Positions 6,967-12,270 of a stretch of 12,270 nucleotides of DNA are shown here, one piece after another. The stretch is from RGIG3009 sp964490085 (GTDB lineage Bacteria > Bacillota > Clostridia > Oscillospirales > Acutalibacteraceae). Position 1 is the first letter of the stretch; each line of letters opens with the position of its first letter. Location: NCBI GenBank assembly GCA_964490085.1, contig CAZBAO010000047.1, positions 1-12,270 on the forward strand, in the 5' to 3' direction. Below the pieces are notes generated by a model, which was given only the letters and a program-made list of their open reading frames with translations, was not told the origin of the DNA and did no database searches. Position numbers and translations under genes: made by a program.

Positions 6967-7112
6967 GAAGGATGAGAAGGGGGCTTTCAACGGCGGGAGG
7001 ATGAGCAGTTTAGACGTTGCTTGCGGCGAGGGTAAATTGCCCTACTCAGGAGAAAGGCTTTTGAGACGGGGTTGAAAGACGCGTCCTCCCTTGAAACACG
7101 ATCGTCACAGGA

Positions 7113-7937
7113 TCAGATCGAAATGCCCACCGCAGGTGCGCGGCGGTAAGCGAGGGCAGTCGTGCCGGTAGCCGCCTTAAACGTCTTCATAAAATGCAGT
7201 TCATCGTTAAATCCGCAGGAAAGCGCCACTGTTTTCACCGGCAGATCACTGGCTGTCAGCAGATGTTTGGCGTGCTCCAATCGGCGTGCAATGAGATATT
7301 GCTTGACTGACATGCCGTATGCCGCCTTAAACTGTCGGCACAAATGGGAATGACTGATATATAACGTCCGACACAGCGTGTCAATGGAAAAATGATTATG
7401 GGTGAAATTCGCGTCGATGATCTCCTTGGCGCTTGCCATACTGCGCGGTTGGATCGTTTGACGGCAACAGTGTACGATCTCGTAAAACGCAGACAGCACC
7501 AGATAATATTCGTCGCTGCCGGTATCGTCAAGCGACAGAAACAACCGCTCCAAACACAGGCGTATGGCGTGCGGTGCCCGAAGCACAGGCACTTGTTCCG
7601 AAAACCCCATCAGCTCGCCGTACTGCGCGGCACGCTCACCGTTGAAAGCAAACCACACGTATTCCCACGGATCGTTAGCGTCGGGGTAATACAGGATCGG
7701 CTGATTCGGTGGCAAAAAAAAGAGCGAGCCTGCACCGACAGAATAGGTATTTTCGCCTAAGATCAGTACACCCCTACCGCTCAACACGTAATGCAGGGTA
7801 TAATAGCCTTGCAGACGTGCGGAATGGATCGGGACAAGATCGGGCTTTGAAAAATCGTTGTAGCCGAGGTTGACGATGTGAAGCTCCCCCTCGGAAAGAA
7901 AAAATCGTATATCCTGTTTGGCAAGAAATTTACCCAT
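7113..7937 (-). CDS. AraC-family transcriptional regulator with N-terminal cupin domain
   Basis: The 274-residue protein has a cupin-like AraC ligand-binding domain (HYVLSGRGVLILGENTY, then GSLFFLPPNQ and DPWEYVWFAF) and a C-terminal pair of helix-turn-helix motifs. The second HTH shows the family pattern VALSCGFNDELHFMKTFK followed by GTTALAYRR, with Ala where TP-x-x-YR usually has Pro. Such regulators usually bind a sugar and activate neighbouring sugar genes. The start used is the ATG whose complement is at 7935-7937 (MGKFLAKQD); the ATG at 7943 is equally possible. Neither has a good ribosome binding site. The reading frame stays open upstream to 8177 but would overlap the divergent gene and encode an unnatural hydrophobic stretch. 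It is divergent from the GH109-like gene, which is the most likely target; the ligand is unknown. Confidence 0.88.
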   Translation of the reverse strand: MGKFLAKQDIRFFLSEGELHIVNLGYNDFSKPDLVPIHSARLQGYYTLHYVLSGRGVLILGENTYSVGAGSLFFLPPNQPILYYPDANDPWEYVWFAFNGERAAQYGELMGFSEQVPVLRAPHAIRLCLERLFLSLDDTGSDEYYLVLSAFYEIVHCCRQTIQPRSMASAKEIIDANFTHNHFSIDTLCRTLYISHSHLCRQFKAAYGMSVKQYLIARRLEHAKHLLTASDLPVKTVALSCGFNDELHFMKTFKAATGTTALAYRRAPAVGISI

Positions 7938-8022
7938 AACCATCACCAAAAAACAGTTTACCACATCCGTCTTCAAAAGTAAATATGATAAAAAAACACA
8001 GTTTTTGTGATAGAAAATCCCA

Positions 8023-8051
8023 TTGTGTATATGTCGGATCCACGGTATGAT
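8023..8051 (+). promoter_or_regulatory. Promoter of the GH109-like gene
   Basis: TTGTGT (8023-8028) and TATGAT (8046-8051) have a 17-base spacer and lie 31 bases before the ATG. A-rich elements AAAAAACAGTTT (7948-7959) and AAAAAACACAGTTT (7991-8004) sit upstream and could be regulator half-sites; this is untested. Confidence 0.55.
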
Positions 8052-8082
8052 GAAGAAAAAGATGAAAAGGAGCGGAATATAG

Positions 8083-9324
8083 ATGGATAAGGTCAGAATA
8101 GCGGTCATCGGTCTGGGCGCACGTGGCTTGCAGATCCTCAAGGATATCTTGCTGAAGATGGAGGATGTGCAGATCACGGCGGTGTGCGATTCGTACGGGG
8201 ATCGAGTTGAGGATGCGGCGAAAGCCGTCGTCGAAGCGGGGCAGGCGGAACCGTTTAAGACGACCGATTACCGTGAGGTCATTACCTGCGGCAAGGTGGA
8301 TGCGATCAGCATTTACACGGCGTGGGATATGCATGCGGAGATCGCGATTGCGTCGATGCGTGCCGGCATTCCGGTCGCCAGCGAGGTGGGCAGCGAATAT
8401 TCGCTGAATAACTGCTGGCAGTTGGTACGTACGCACGAGGAAACGGGCACGCCGTATATGTTTATGGAAAACTGCTGTTACGGCAAGGACGAGTTGCTTG
8501 CAACGGCGATGATGCGTCACGGTCTGTTCGGCGAAGTGGTGCATTGCTCCGGTGTATACGGTCACGATCTGCGCAAAGAGGTTGCGGAGGGAATCCAGCA
8601 ACGGCATTACCGCTTCCGCAACTACCGTAGCCGCAACTGCGAGAACTATCCCACGCATGAGCTCGGCCCGATGGCGAAGCTGTTCAATATCAACCGCGGT
8701 AACCGTATGGTGTCCTTAACTTCAATGGCATCCAAGGCAGCGGGCTTAAAGGCCTATATTGAAGAAACGAAGGATAAAGTGGAATATTCCGACGAAGTGT
8801 TGAACGCCGAGTTCAAGCAGGGCGATATCGTGCAGACGATCATTAAATGCGAGAACGGTGAGACGATGCTACTCACCTTGGATACGACCTTGCCGCGGTA
8901 CTATACCCGTGGTTTCACGGTACGCGGCACGAAGGGCTTCTATCAGCAGGAGACCAACTCCGTGTTTATCGACGGCGTGCATCCGGAAGAGTGTGAGCTT
9001 GACACCTACAGAAACTACGAGAAGTTCTTGAACAACGCGACGGAATATGAGGAGAAATACCTGCCGTCGATCTGGAAGGACATCTCCGAGGAAGTCAAAG
9101 AGATGGGTCACGGCGGCATGGATTATTTCACACACCGTGCGTTTATCGAGGCCGTCAAGAACGGTACGCCGATGCCGCTTGACGTGTACGATGCCGCAGC
9201 GTGGATGGCGGTTTCGGTGCTGTCTGAGCAGTCGATCCGAGAGGGCGGTGCCGTACAGCAGATTCCCGATTTCACCAACGGCAAGTGGATGTTCCGTCCG
9301 GCACAGGATGTTGTGGAATTATAA
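8083..9324 (+). CDS. Gfo/Idh/MocA-fold protein, GH109-like (NAD-dependent alpha-N-acetylgalactosaminidase family)
   Basis: The 413-residue protein starts with a Rossmann fold: G-x-G-x-x-G at residues 10-15 (IGLGARG) and Asp36 at the end of strand 2, favouring NAD. Instead of the EKP motif of sugar dehydrogenases it reads SEVGSEYS. It then matches GH109 features recalled for the family: FMENCCYGKDEL, FGEVVHCSGVYGHDLR (Tyr159, His161), NYPTHELGPMAK (Tyr189, His192), NINRGNR, and near the end DVYDAAAW and PDFTNGKW. GH109 enzymes use bound NAD to cleave alpha-linked GalNAc; relatives may be plain oxidoreductases. Family members often have HGLGP where this has HELGP. No signal peptide is seen, so it should be cytoplasmic. 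AAAAGGAG (8065-8072) precedes the ATG. It is divergent from an AraC regulator and convergent with a NagB-like gene. Family is fairly sure, substrate not. Confidence 0.8.
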   Translation: MDKVRIAVIGLGARGLQILKDILLKMEDVQITAVCDSYGDRVEDAAKAVVEAGQAEPFKTTDYREVITCGKVDAISIYTAWDMHAEIAIASMRAGIPVASEVGSEYSLNNCWQLVRTHEETGTPYMFMENCCYGKDELLATAMMRHGLFGEVVHCSGVYGHDLRKEVAEGIQQRHYRFRNYRSRNCENYPTHELGPMAKLFNINRGNRMVSLTSMASKAAGLKAYIEETKDKVEYSDEVLNAEFKQGDIVQTIIKCENGETMLLTLDTTLPRYYTRGFTVRGTKGFYQQETNSVFIDGVHPEECELDTYRNYEKFLNNATEYEEKYLPSIWKDISEEVKEMGHGGMDYFTHRAFIEAVKNGTPMPLDVYDAAAWMAVSVLSEQSIREGGAVQQIPDFTNGKWMFRPAQDVVEL

Positions 9325-9334
9325 TTCAAACAGA

Positions 9335-9367
9335 AAAATGCCCCTTCCGTTTTGGAAGGGGCATTTT
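9335..9367. terminator. Bidirectional terminator between convergent genes
   Basis: A 14-bp perfect stem, AAAATGCCCCTTCC (9335-9348) / GGAAGGGGCATTTT (9354-9367), has a 5-base loop. It has T-rich tails in both directions (TTTT on plus, TTTTT on minus), so it can end both the GH109-like transcript and the minus-strand NagB-like transcript. Confidence 0.9.
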
Positions 9368-9379
9368 GCGTTTAAGCGA

Positions 9380-10318
9380 TCAGTTGCATTCCGGAGTGAG
9401 CGGGCCGGCGAGTTCTTTGAGATAGAACAGCTTGCCGGGCAGCGTGGGAATGTAGGACGAGGTGAAGCTGGTGTTCGGGCCGTAGTGCAGGGTGATAAGG
9501 AAGCTCATACCCTGCCAGCCCATGCCGCGGCCGAGGGTGCCGTCGGCGCCGCCGATGGCATAGTCTGCCTGGAACATGAGGCCGGGGCCCATGGTGTTCG
9601 CAAAGCAGGGAACCAGCGTGGTGCGGCTCTTGAAGCTGGTGATAGCATTCTGCTCGATGGTCATCGGGGTCAGTTTCGCACCGATGCGGTACGGAGCGGC
9701 TTTCCATTCTGCCTCGGTCGCATAATCCTCGGCAAAGGTGGGCTCCCAGAACGCGATGTGGCAGGCACGGCCGATGCCATATACCAGAACGAGTTTCGCG
9801 CCTTCTGCTTTGAGCGCGGCGATCTTCTCGGGGTAAGTGGGCAGATTCGCTTTGGTGGCGAAGTTGCGCTGTGCGGGCGGAACGGTGTTCTCGCCGAGTT
9901 TATCAAAAAACGCCTGCTTCATGCTGTACTCAAAGGAGGCGGGGTTATCGGACGGCAGATTGTTACCGTCGATATCCGACCACTCGTCCATGTTGAAGGT
10001 GTAAACGTGGTCGCATTTGACGTTCCACTCTTTGAGGAAGAAAGACGCCCATTTGTACATACCCATCGGGCCGACCGGCAGGATCATGGCGAGTTTCTCG
10101 CCGGCTTCGCGTGCCTTGCGGATGGTGTTGGCGATCTCGTGACCCATAAAGGTGTCGAAGTCGCTCAGTGACTCGCAGGCGATCGGTTGAAAATCGTCGT
10201 TCCAAAACGCTTCGCGGGCAACGCCCTTTTCGCAGCATTCGTCGATCTTTTTCATATCCCATCCCTTGGGAAAGTAGTTCTCTAGATCGGAGCCTTTAAC
10301 GGTGCTTAAAAAATCCAT
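9380..10318 (-). CDS. NagB-like glucosamine/galactosamine-6-phosphate isomerase family protein, atypical active site
   Basis: The 312-residue protein aligns by eye with glucosamine-6-phosphate deaminase: LPVGPMGMYK (sugar-phosphate loop), HVYTFNMDEW with Asp111 matching the catalytic Asp72 of E. coli NagB, then GIGRACHIAFWEP. In NagB this last segment reads GVGNDGHIAFNEP, with Asp141, His143 and Glu148 forming the ring-opening triad. Here His187 and the Glu are kept but the Asp is Ala185. It is also longer than NagB (266 residues), with an N-terminal extension and different C-terminus. Two starts are possible: ATG at 10324 is only 2 bases from AGGAGG (10332-10327), whereas ATG at 10318 is 8 bases away and is preferred. 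Transcribed from its own near-consensus promoter. True substrate uncertain; amino-sugar phosphate is the family expectation, and it lies next to a GH109-like gene. Confidence 0.8.
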   Translation of the reverse strand: MDFLSTVKGSDLENYFPKGWDMKKIDECCEKGVAREAFWNDDFQPIACESLSDFDTFMGHEIANTIRKAREAGEKLAMILPVGPMGMYKWASFFLKEWNVKCDHVYTFNMDEWSDIDGNNLPSDNPASFEYSMKQAFFDKLGENTVPPAQRNFATKANLPTYPEKIAALKAEGAKLVLVYGIGRACHIAFWEPTFAEDYATEAEWKAAPYRIGAKLTPMTIEQNAITSFKSRTTLVPCFANTMGPGLMFQADYAIGGADGTLGRGMGWQGMSFLITLHYGPNTSFTSSYIPTLPGKLFYLKELAGPLTPECN

Positions 10319-10352
10319 TTTCATATCCTCCTAAAATATTCCTTACCCTTTT

Positions 10353-10381
10353 ATTATAAGAACTATCCCCGTAAAAGTCAA
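10353..10381 (-). promoter_or_regulatory. Near-consensus promoter of the NagB-like gene
   Basis: On the minus strand TTGACT (10381-10376), a 17-base spacer and a perfect TATAAT (10358-10353) precede the gene by about 30 bases. It is the best promoter match in the window, suggesting high basal expression. Confidence 0.85.
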
Positions 10382-10414
10382 GCTATGGGCGTTTTAATTT
10401 TTTTCGGATAACGC

Positions 10415-10443
10415 TTGACCGGCTGATATTTTTATGATATCAT
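10415..10443 (+). promoter_or_regulatory. Promoter of the SPFH-RHH operon
   Basis: TTGACC (10415-10420), a 17-base spacer and TATCAT (10438-10443). The -10 box lies in the left arm and loop of a long palindrome, so a protein bound there would block RNA polymerase. The predicted transcript starts near 10450, within the right arm. Confidence 0.65.
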
Positions 10444-10460
10444 TTAGATATCATAAAAAT
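10428..10460. promoter_or_regulatory. 33-bp palindromic operator candidate with phased GATATCAT elements
   Basis: Two 14-bp perfect inverted arms, ATTTTTATGATATC (10428-10441) and GATATCATAAAAAT (10447-10460), flank ATTTA. Inside, GATATCAT occurs at 10436-10443 and 10447-10454 in direct orientation, 11 bp apart, about one helical turn. Because the predicted transcription start is inside it, and no T tract follows, it is more likely a DNA operator than an RNA hairpin or terminator. The Arc-like protein two genes downstream is the natural candidate ligand. Confidence 0.7.
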
Positions 10461-10473
10461 AGGGGCTGAGACC

Positions 10474-11499
10474 ATGCAGGAAAAGGTATTGGGAGCGAAG
10501 AAGAACGGTATGGCGGTATTGCTGTTGACGGCGGTGCTGTATCTGGCAGCATTGTTTGTCACCGTTTACGGCGGCCTCCTGTTGGAAGAGGGAGCCGAAG
10601 CGCTTGGCGTCGTATTGTTGGTCGTGGGGATCGCATGGCTGTGTGTCGGATGGATCCCGTTTTTGGGACTTAAAGTCCTGCAGCCGCAGGAGGCCTTGGT
10701 ACTGACGTTGTTCGGTAAGTATGTCGGCACGTTGAAAAACGAGGGCTTTTATTACGTCAACCCGTTTTGCACGGCGGTGAATCCTGCAGCGAAAACCAAG
10801 CTGAATCAAAGCGGTGACGTGGACGGCGGCGCGGCACATAAGGCGGCGATGGCGGCGGGAACGAACGTTACCGTGGAGACAGCTAACAAAAAGATATCGC
10901 TTAAGATCATGACGCTTAACAACAACCGTCAGAAGATCAACGATTGTTTGGGTAATCCGGTCGAGGTCGGTATTGCGGTTATGTGGCGTGTGGTGGATAC
11001 CGCGAAAGCCGTGTTTAACGTGGACAACTACAAGGAATATCTGTCCTTACAGTGCGACAGCGCGTTGCGCAACATCGTGCGGGTATATCCGTACGATGTT
11101 GCGCCCGACGTGGACACGACGGGTGACGGTGTTGCCGACGAGGGCAGTCTGCGCGGGTCCAGCGAGGTCGTGGCGGCGCGCATCCGTGATGAGATCCAGC
11201 AAAAGGTGGCAGAGGCCGGTTTAGAGATCTTAGAAGCGCGCATCACCTATTTAGCGTACGCGCCGGAGATCGCCGCGGTCATGCTGCAGCGCCAACAGGC
11301 GTCGGCAATCGTTGACGCCCGCAAGATGATCGTGGACGGCGCGGTCGGCATGGTGGAAATGGCACTGGAGCGGTTAAACGAAAACAATACGATCGTACTG
11401 GACGAGGAGCGCAAGGCCGCAATGGTATCCAACCTGCTGGTGGTGCTGTGCGGCAACCACGATGCGCAGCCGGTCGTGAACTCGGGAAGCTTGTATTGA
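10474..11499 (+). CDS. SPFH/band-7 domain membrane protein
   Basis: The 341-residue protein has two N-terminal membrane helices (about 12-34 and 41-66), then a band-7/SPFH domain (from about 67; PQEALVLTLFGKYVGT and NEGFYYVNPF). A C-terminal helical part contains ARITYLAYAPEIAAVMLQRQ, a VDGAVGMVEMAL stretch and a conserved end DEERKAAMVSNLLVVL...GSLY. SPFH proteins build oligomeric cages on membranes and often modulate proteases or lipid microdomains. This subgroup has no assigned substrate that I know of. Residues 212-223 (DVDTTGDGVADE) resemble a calcium-binding EF-hand/dockerin-like loop inserted in the domain. A weak AGGGG (10461-10465) precedes the ATG. The small RHH gene begins one base after its stop codon, so the two are surely co-expressed. 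Confidence 0.9.
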   Translation: MQEKVLGAKKNGMAVLLLTAVLYLAALFVTVYGGLLLEEGAEALGVVLLVVGIAWLCVGWIPFLGLKVLQPQEALVLTLFGKYVGTLKNEGFYYVNPFCTAVNPAAKTKLNQSGDVDGGAAHKAAMAAGTNVTVETANKKISLKIMTLNNNRQKINDCLGNPVEVGIAVMWRVVDTAKAVFNVDNYKEYLSLQCDSALRNIVRVYPYDVAPDVDTTGDGVADEGSLRGSSEVVAARIRDEIQQKVAEAGLEILEARITYLAYAPEIAAVMLQRQQASAIVDARKMIVDGAVGMVEMALERLNENNTIVLDEERKAAMVSNLLVVLCGNHDAQPVVNSGSLY

Positions 11500-11500
11500 T

Positions 11501-11704
11501 ATGAACGACACACAGAAAAAGCAGGTGCCGCTCAGGTTGTCGCCTAAGCTGTATGCGGCAATCGCCGCGTGGGCGGAGGATGATTTTCGATCGGTGAACG
11601 GGCAGATCGAATATCTTCTTTCGGAATGCGTGCGCCAGCGCAAAAAAACCGGTAAATATGTATCCGACGAGATCGACGTTCCGCCGGAGTTGGATATCGA
11701 GTAA
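11501..11704 (+). CDS. Arc-like ribbon-helix-helix DNA-binding protein
   Basis: The 67-residue protein matches the phage P22 Arc fold: a beta strand KKQVPLRLSP (about 6-15), helix A (about 15-28) and helix B beginning RSVNGQIEYLL (30-40), where Arc has RSVNSEIYQRV. Of the Arc base-contacting strand residues Gln9, Asn11 and Arg13, Gln8 and Arg12 are kept and Asn is replaced by Pro10. A basic stretch (RQRKKTGK) and an acidic tail (DEIDVPPELDIE) end it. It starts one base after the SPFH stop with only a weak ribosome site, indicating translational coupling. RHH proteins bind as dimers of dimers to half-sites about 11 bp apart, matching the operator candidate upstream of the operon, so autorepression is a reasonable inference. 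It is not an obvious toxin-antitoxin antitoxin, since no toxin gene is adjacent. Confidence 0.85.
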   Translation: MNDTQKKQVPLRLSPKLYAAIAAWAEDDFRSVNGQIEYLLSECVRQRKKTGKYVSDEIDVPPELDIE

Positions 11705-11732
11705 AAAAGCAGGGCGAAAGCCCTGCTTTTTT
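11703..11732 (+). terminator. Terminator of the SPFH-RHH operon
   Basis: A 13-bp perfect stem, AAAAAAGCAGGGC (11703-11715) / GCCCTGCTTTTTT (11720-11732), has a GAAA tetraloop and a six-T tail. It overlaps the stop codon of the RHH gene. Confidence 0.95.
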
Positions 11733-11733
11733 C

Positions 11734-11762
11734 TTGTATAACGAAAAAAAGTGTGATATAAT
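11734..11762 (+). promoter_or_regulatory. valS promoter
   Basis: TTGTAT (11734-11739), a 17-base spacer and a perfect TATAAT (11757-11762). The -35 box begins two bases after the T tract of the upstream terminator. The predicted leader is only about 30 bases, too short for a T-box riboswitch. Confidence 0.8.
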
Positions 11763-11797
11763 ATACTATATATTGCTTTTATCTGGAGGATAGCCTT

Positions 11798-12270
11798 ATG
11801 GCAGAGCGCAAAGAGTTAGCCAAAACATACGAGCCGCGTGAAGTGGAGGATCGTATTTACGATTTTTGGACGAAGGGCGGTTGGTTTCACGCGGAACCGG
11901 ATCCCGAAAAGGAACCGTATACCATCGTCATCCCGCCTCCGAACGTCACGGGTCAATTACATATGGGACATGCCCTGGACGAAACCCTGCAGGATATTTT
12001 GATCCGCTTTAAGCGTATGCAGGGGTATGAAGCCTTGTGGTTGCCCGGCACGGATCACGCATCCATTGCCACCGAAGCAAAAGTGGTGGAGGCGATGCGC
12101 AAGGAAGGACTCACCAAGGAAATGCTCGGGCGCGACGGCTTTTTGGAGCGTGCGTGGGCGTGGAAAAATCAATACGGCAACCGGATCGTCGGTCAGCTCA
12201 AAAAGCTGGGTTCCAGCTGTGACTGGGAGCGTGAGCGCTTCACCATGGACGAGGGCTGCTCGGAGGCGGT
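11798..12270 (+). CDS. valS: Valyl-tRNA synthetase, N-terminal part (cut by window end)
   Basis: ValS charges tRNA-Val with valine. The visible 157 codons begin MAERKELAKTYEPREVEDRIY and contain the class I signature PPPNVTGQLHMGHAL, with the HIGH motif as His55-Met-Gly-His58, followed by RFKRMQGYEALWLPGTDHASIAT, which is typical of ValS rather than IleS or LeuS. The ATG at 11798 is 8 bases after GGAGG (11785-11789). Full-length ValS is near 880 residues, so about four fifths of the gene, including the editing domain, the KMSKS loop and the anticodon-binding region, lies beyond the window. No oddity is seen in the part present. Confidence 0.95.
   Translation, partial: MAERKELAKTYEPREVEDRIYDFWTKGGWFHAEPDPEKEPYTIVIPPPNVTGQLHMGHALDETLQDILIRFKRMQGYEALWLPGTDHASIATEAKVVEAMRKEGLTKEMLGRDGFLERAWAWKNQYGNRIVGQLKKLGSSCDWERERFTMDEGCSEA

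Noticed and set aside
7001..7075. Short plus-strand frame starting ATGAGCAGT just after GGGAGG
   Set aside because: Only 24 codons, the purine tract touches the ATG with no spacer, there is no promoter after the strong terminator, and the peptide matches nothing I know.
6995..7089. Inverted GGGAGGA / TCCTCCC pair
   Set aside because: Seven-base arms about 80 bases apart are expected by chance; no further symmetry between them.
7938..8177. N-terminal extension of the AraC gene to 8177
   Set aside because: It would overlap the start of the divergent GH109-like gene and its promoter and adds an unrelated hydrophobic segment.
7930..8658. Minus-strand open frame (242 codons) opposite the GH109-like gene
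   Set aside because: Antisense shadow of a conserved gene, with no ribosome site or family motif.
9047..10171. Long plus-strand open frame (374 codons)
   Set aside because: It overlaps the end of the GH109-like gene in another frame, crosses the bidirectional terminator and runs antisense to the NagB-like gene. Its translation is Arg/Ser-rich then resembles no family; both overlapped genes have clear motifs.
10428..10460. Palindrome as a transcription terminator
   Set aside because: No T tract follows on either strand, no gene ends there, and it overlaps a promoter -10 box.
11501..11704. Reading the RHH gene as a toxin-antitoxin antitoxin
   Set aside because: No small toxin-like gene is next to it; its partner is a 341-residue SPFH protein and the next gene is valS.

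Overview
The window reads as chromosomal DNA from a Gram-positive, probably clostridial (Bacillota; Oscillospiraceae-like) bacterium with mid-range GC. Supporting signs are strong AGGAGG-type ribosome binding sites, sigma-A-like promoters with 17-base spacers, compact hairpin terminators, a Firmicute-style ftsE-ftsX-M23 peptidase-S41 cluster, and closely packed genes. The organism assignment is an inference from gene content only. No rRNA, tRNA, CRISPR array, insertion sequence or phage gene was seen.

Layout from left to right. (1) Positions 1-124 are the last 40 codons of a PucR-type regulator. (2) 204-4448 is a four-gene cell-envelope operon: promoter, ftsE (TTG start), ftsX, a secreted coiled-coil M23 endopeptidase, a membrane-anchored PDZ/S41 protein, and a terminator. 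By homology, FtsEX is an ATP-driven transmembrane switch that activates a coiled-coil peptidoglycan hydrolase outside the membrane. The M23 protein keeps its zinc ligands. The S41 protein has Gly where the catalytic Ser should be. (3) 4537-6966 is a two-gene metabolic operon: an Ldh_2-family malate/lactate-type dehydrogenase and a short bacterial malic enzyme, with its own promoter and a very strong terminator. Together they could interconvert oxaloacetate, malate and pyruvate (a malate-shunt arrangement). (4) 7113-9367 holds an AraC/cupin regulator divergent from a GH109-like (Gfo/Idh/MocA fold) NAD-dependent glycosidase or oxidoreductase. (5) Convergent with the latter and sharing a bidirectional terminator, a NagB-like amino-sugar-phosphate isomerase family protein is encoded on the minus strand (9380-10318) behind a near-consensus promoter. 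Its family match and its GH109-like neighbour suggest amino-sugar use, but one catalytic Asp is replaced. (6) 10415-11732 is a two-gene module: an SPFH/band-7 membrane protein and a 67-residue Arc-like ribbon-helix-helix protein. Its promoter -10 lies inside a 33-bp palindrome containing two GATATCAT elements 11 bp apart. (7) 11734-12270 is the promoter and 5' part of valS, cut by the window edge.

The most interesting signals are the SPFH + Arc-like RHH module with its helically phased palindromic operator, the apparent pseudoprotease in the ftsEX operon, the NagB-like protein lacking a catalytic Asp, and a perfect triple 12-bp repeat that forms the start-codon region of the secreted M23 hydrolase.
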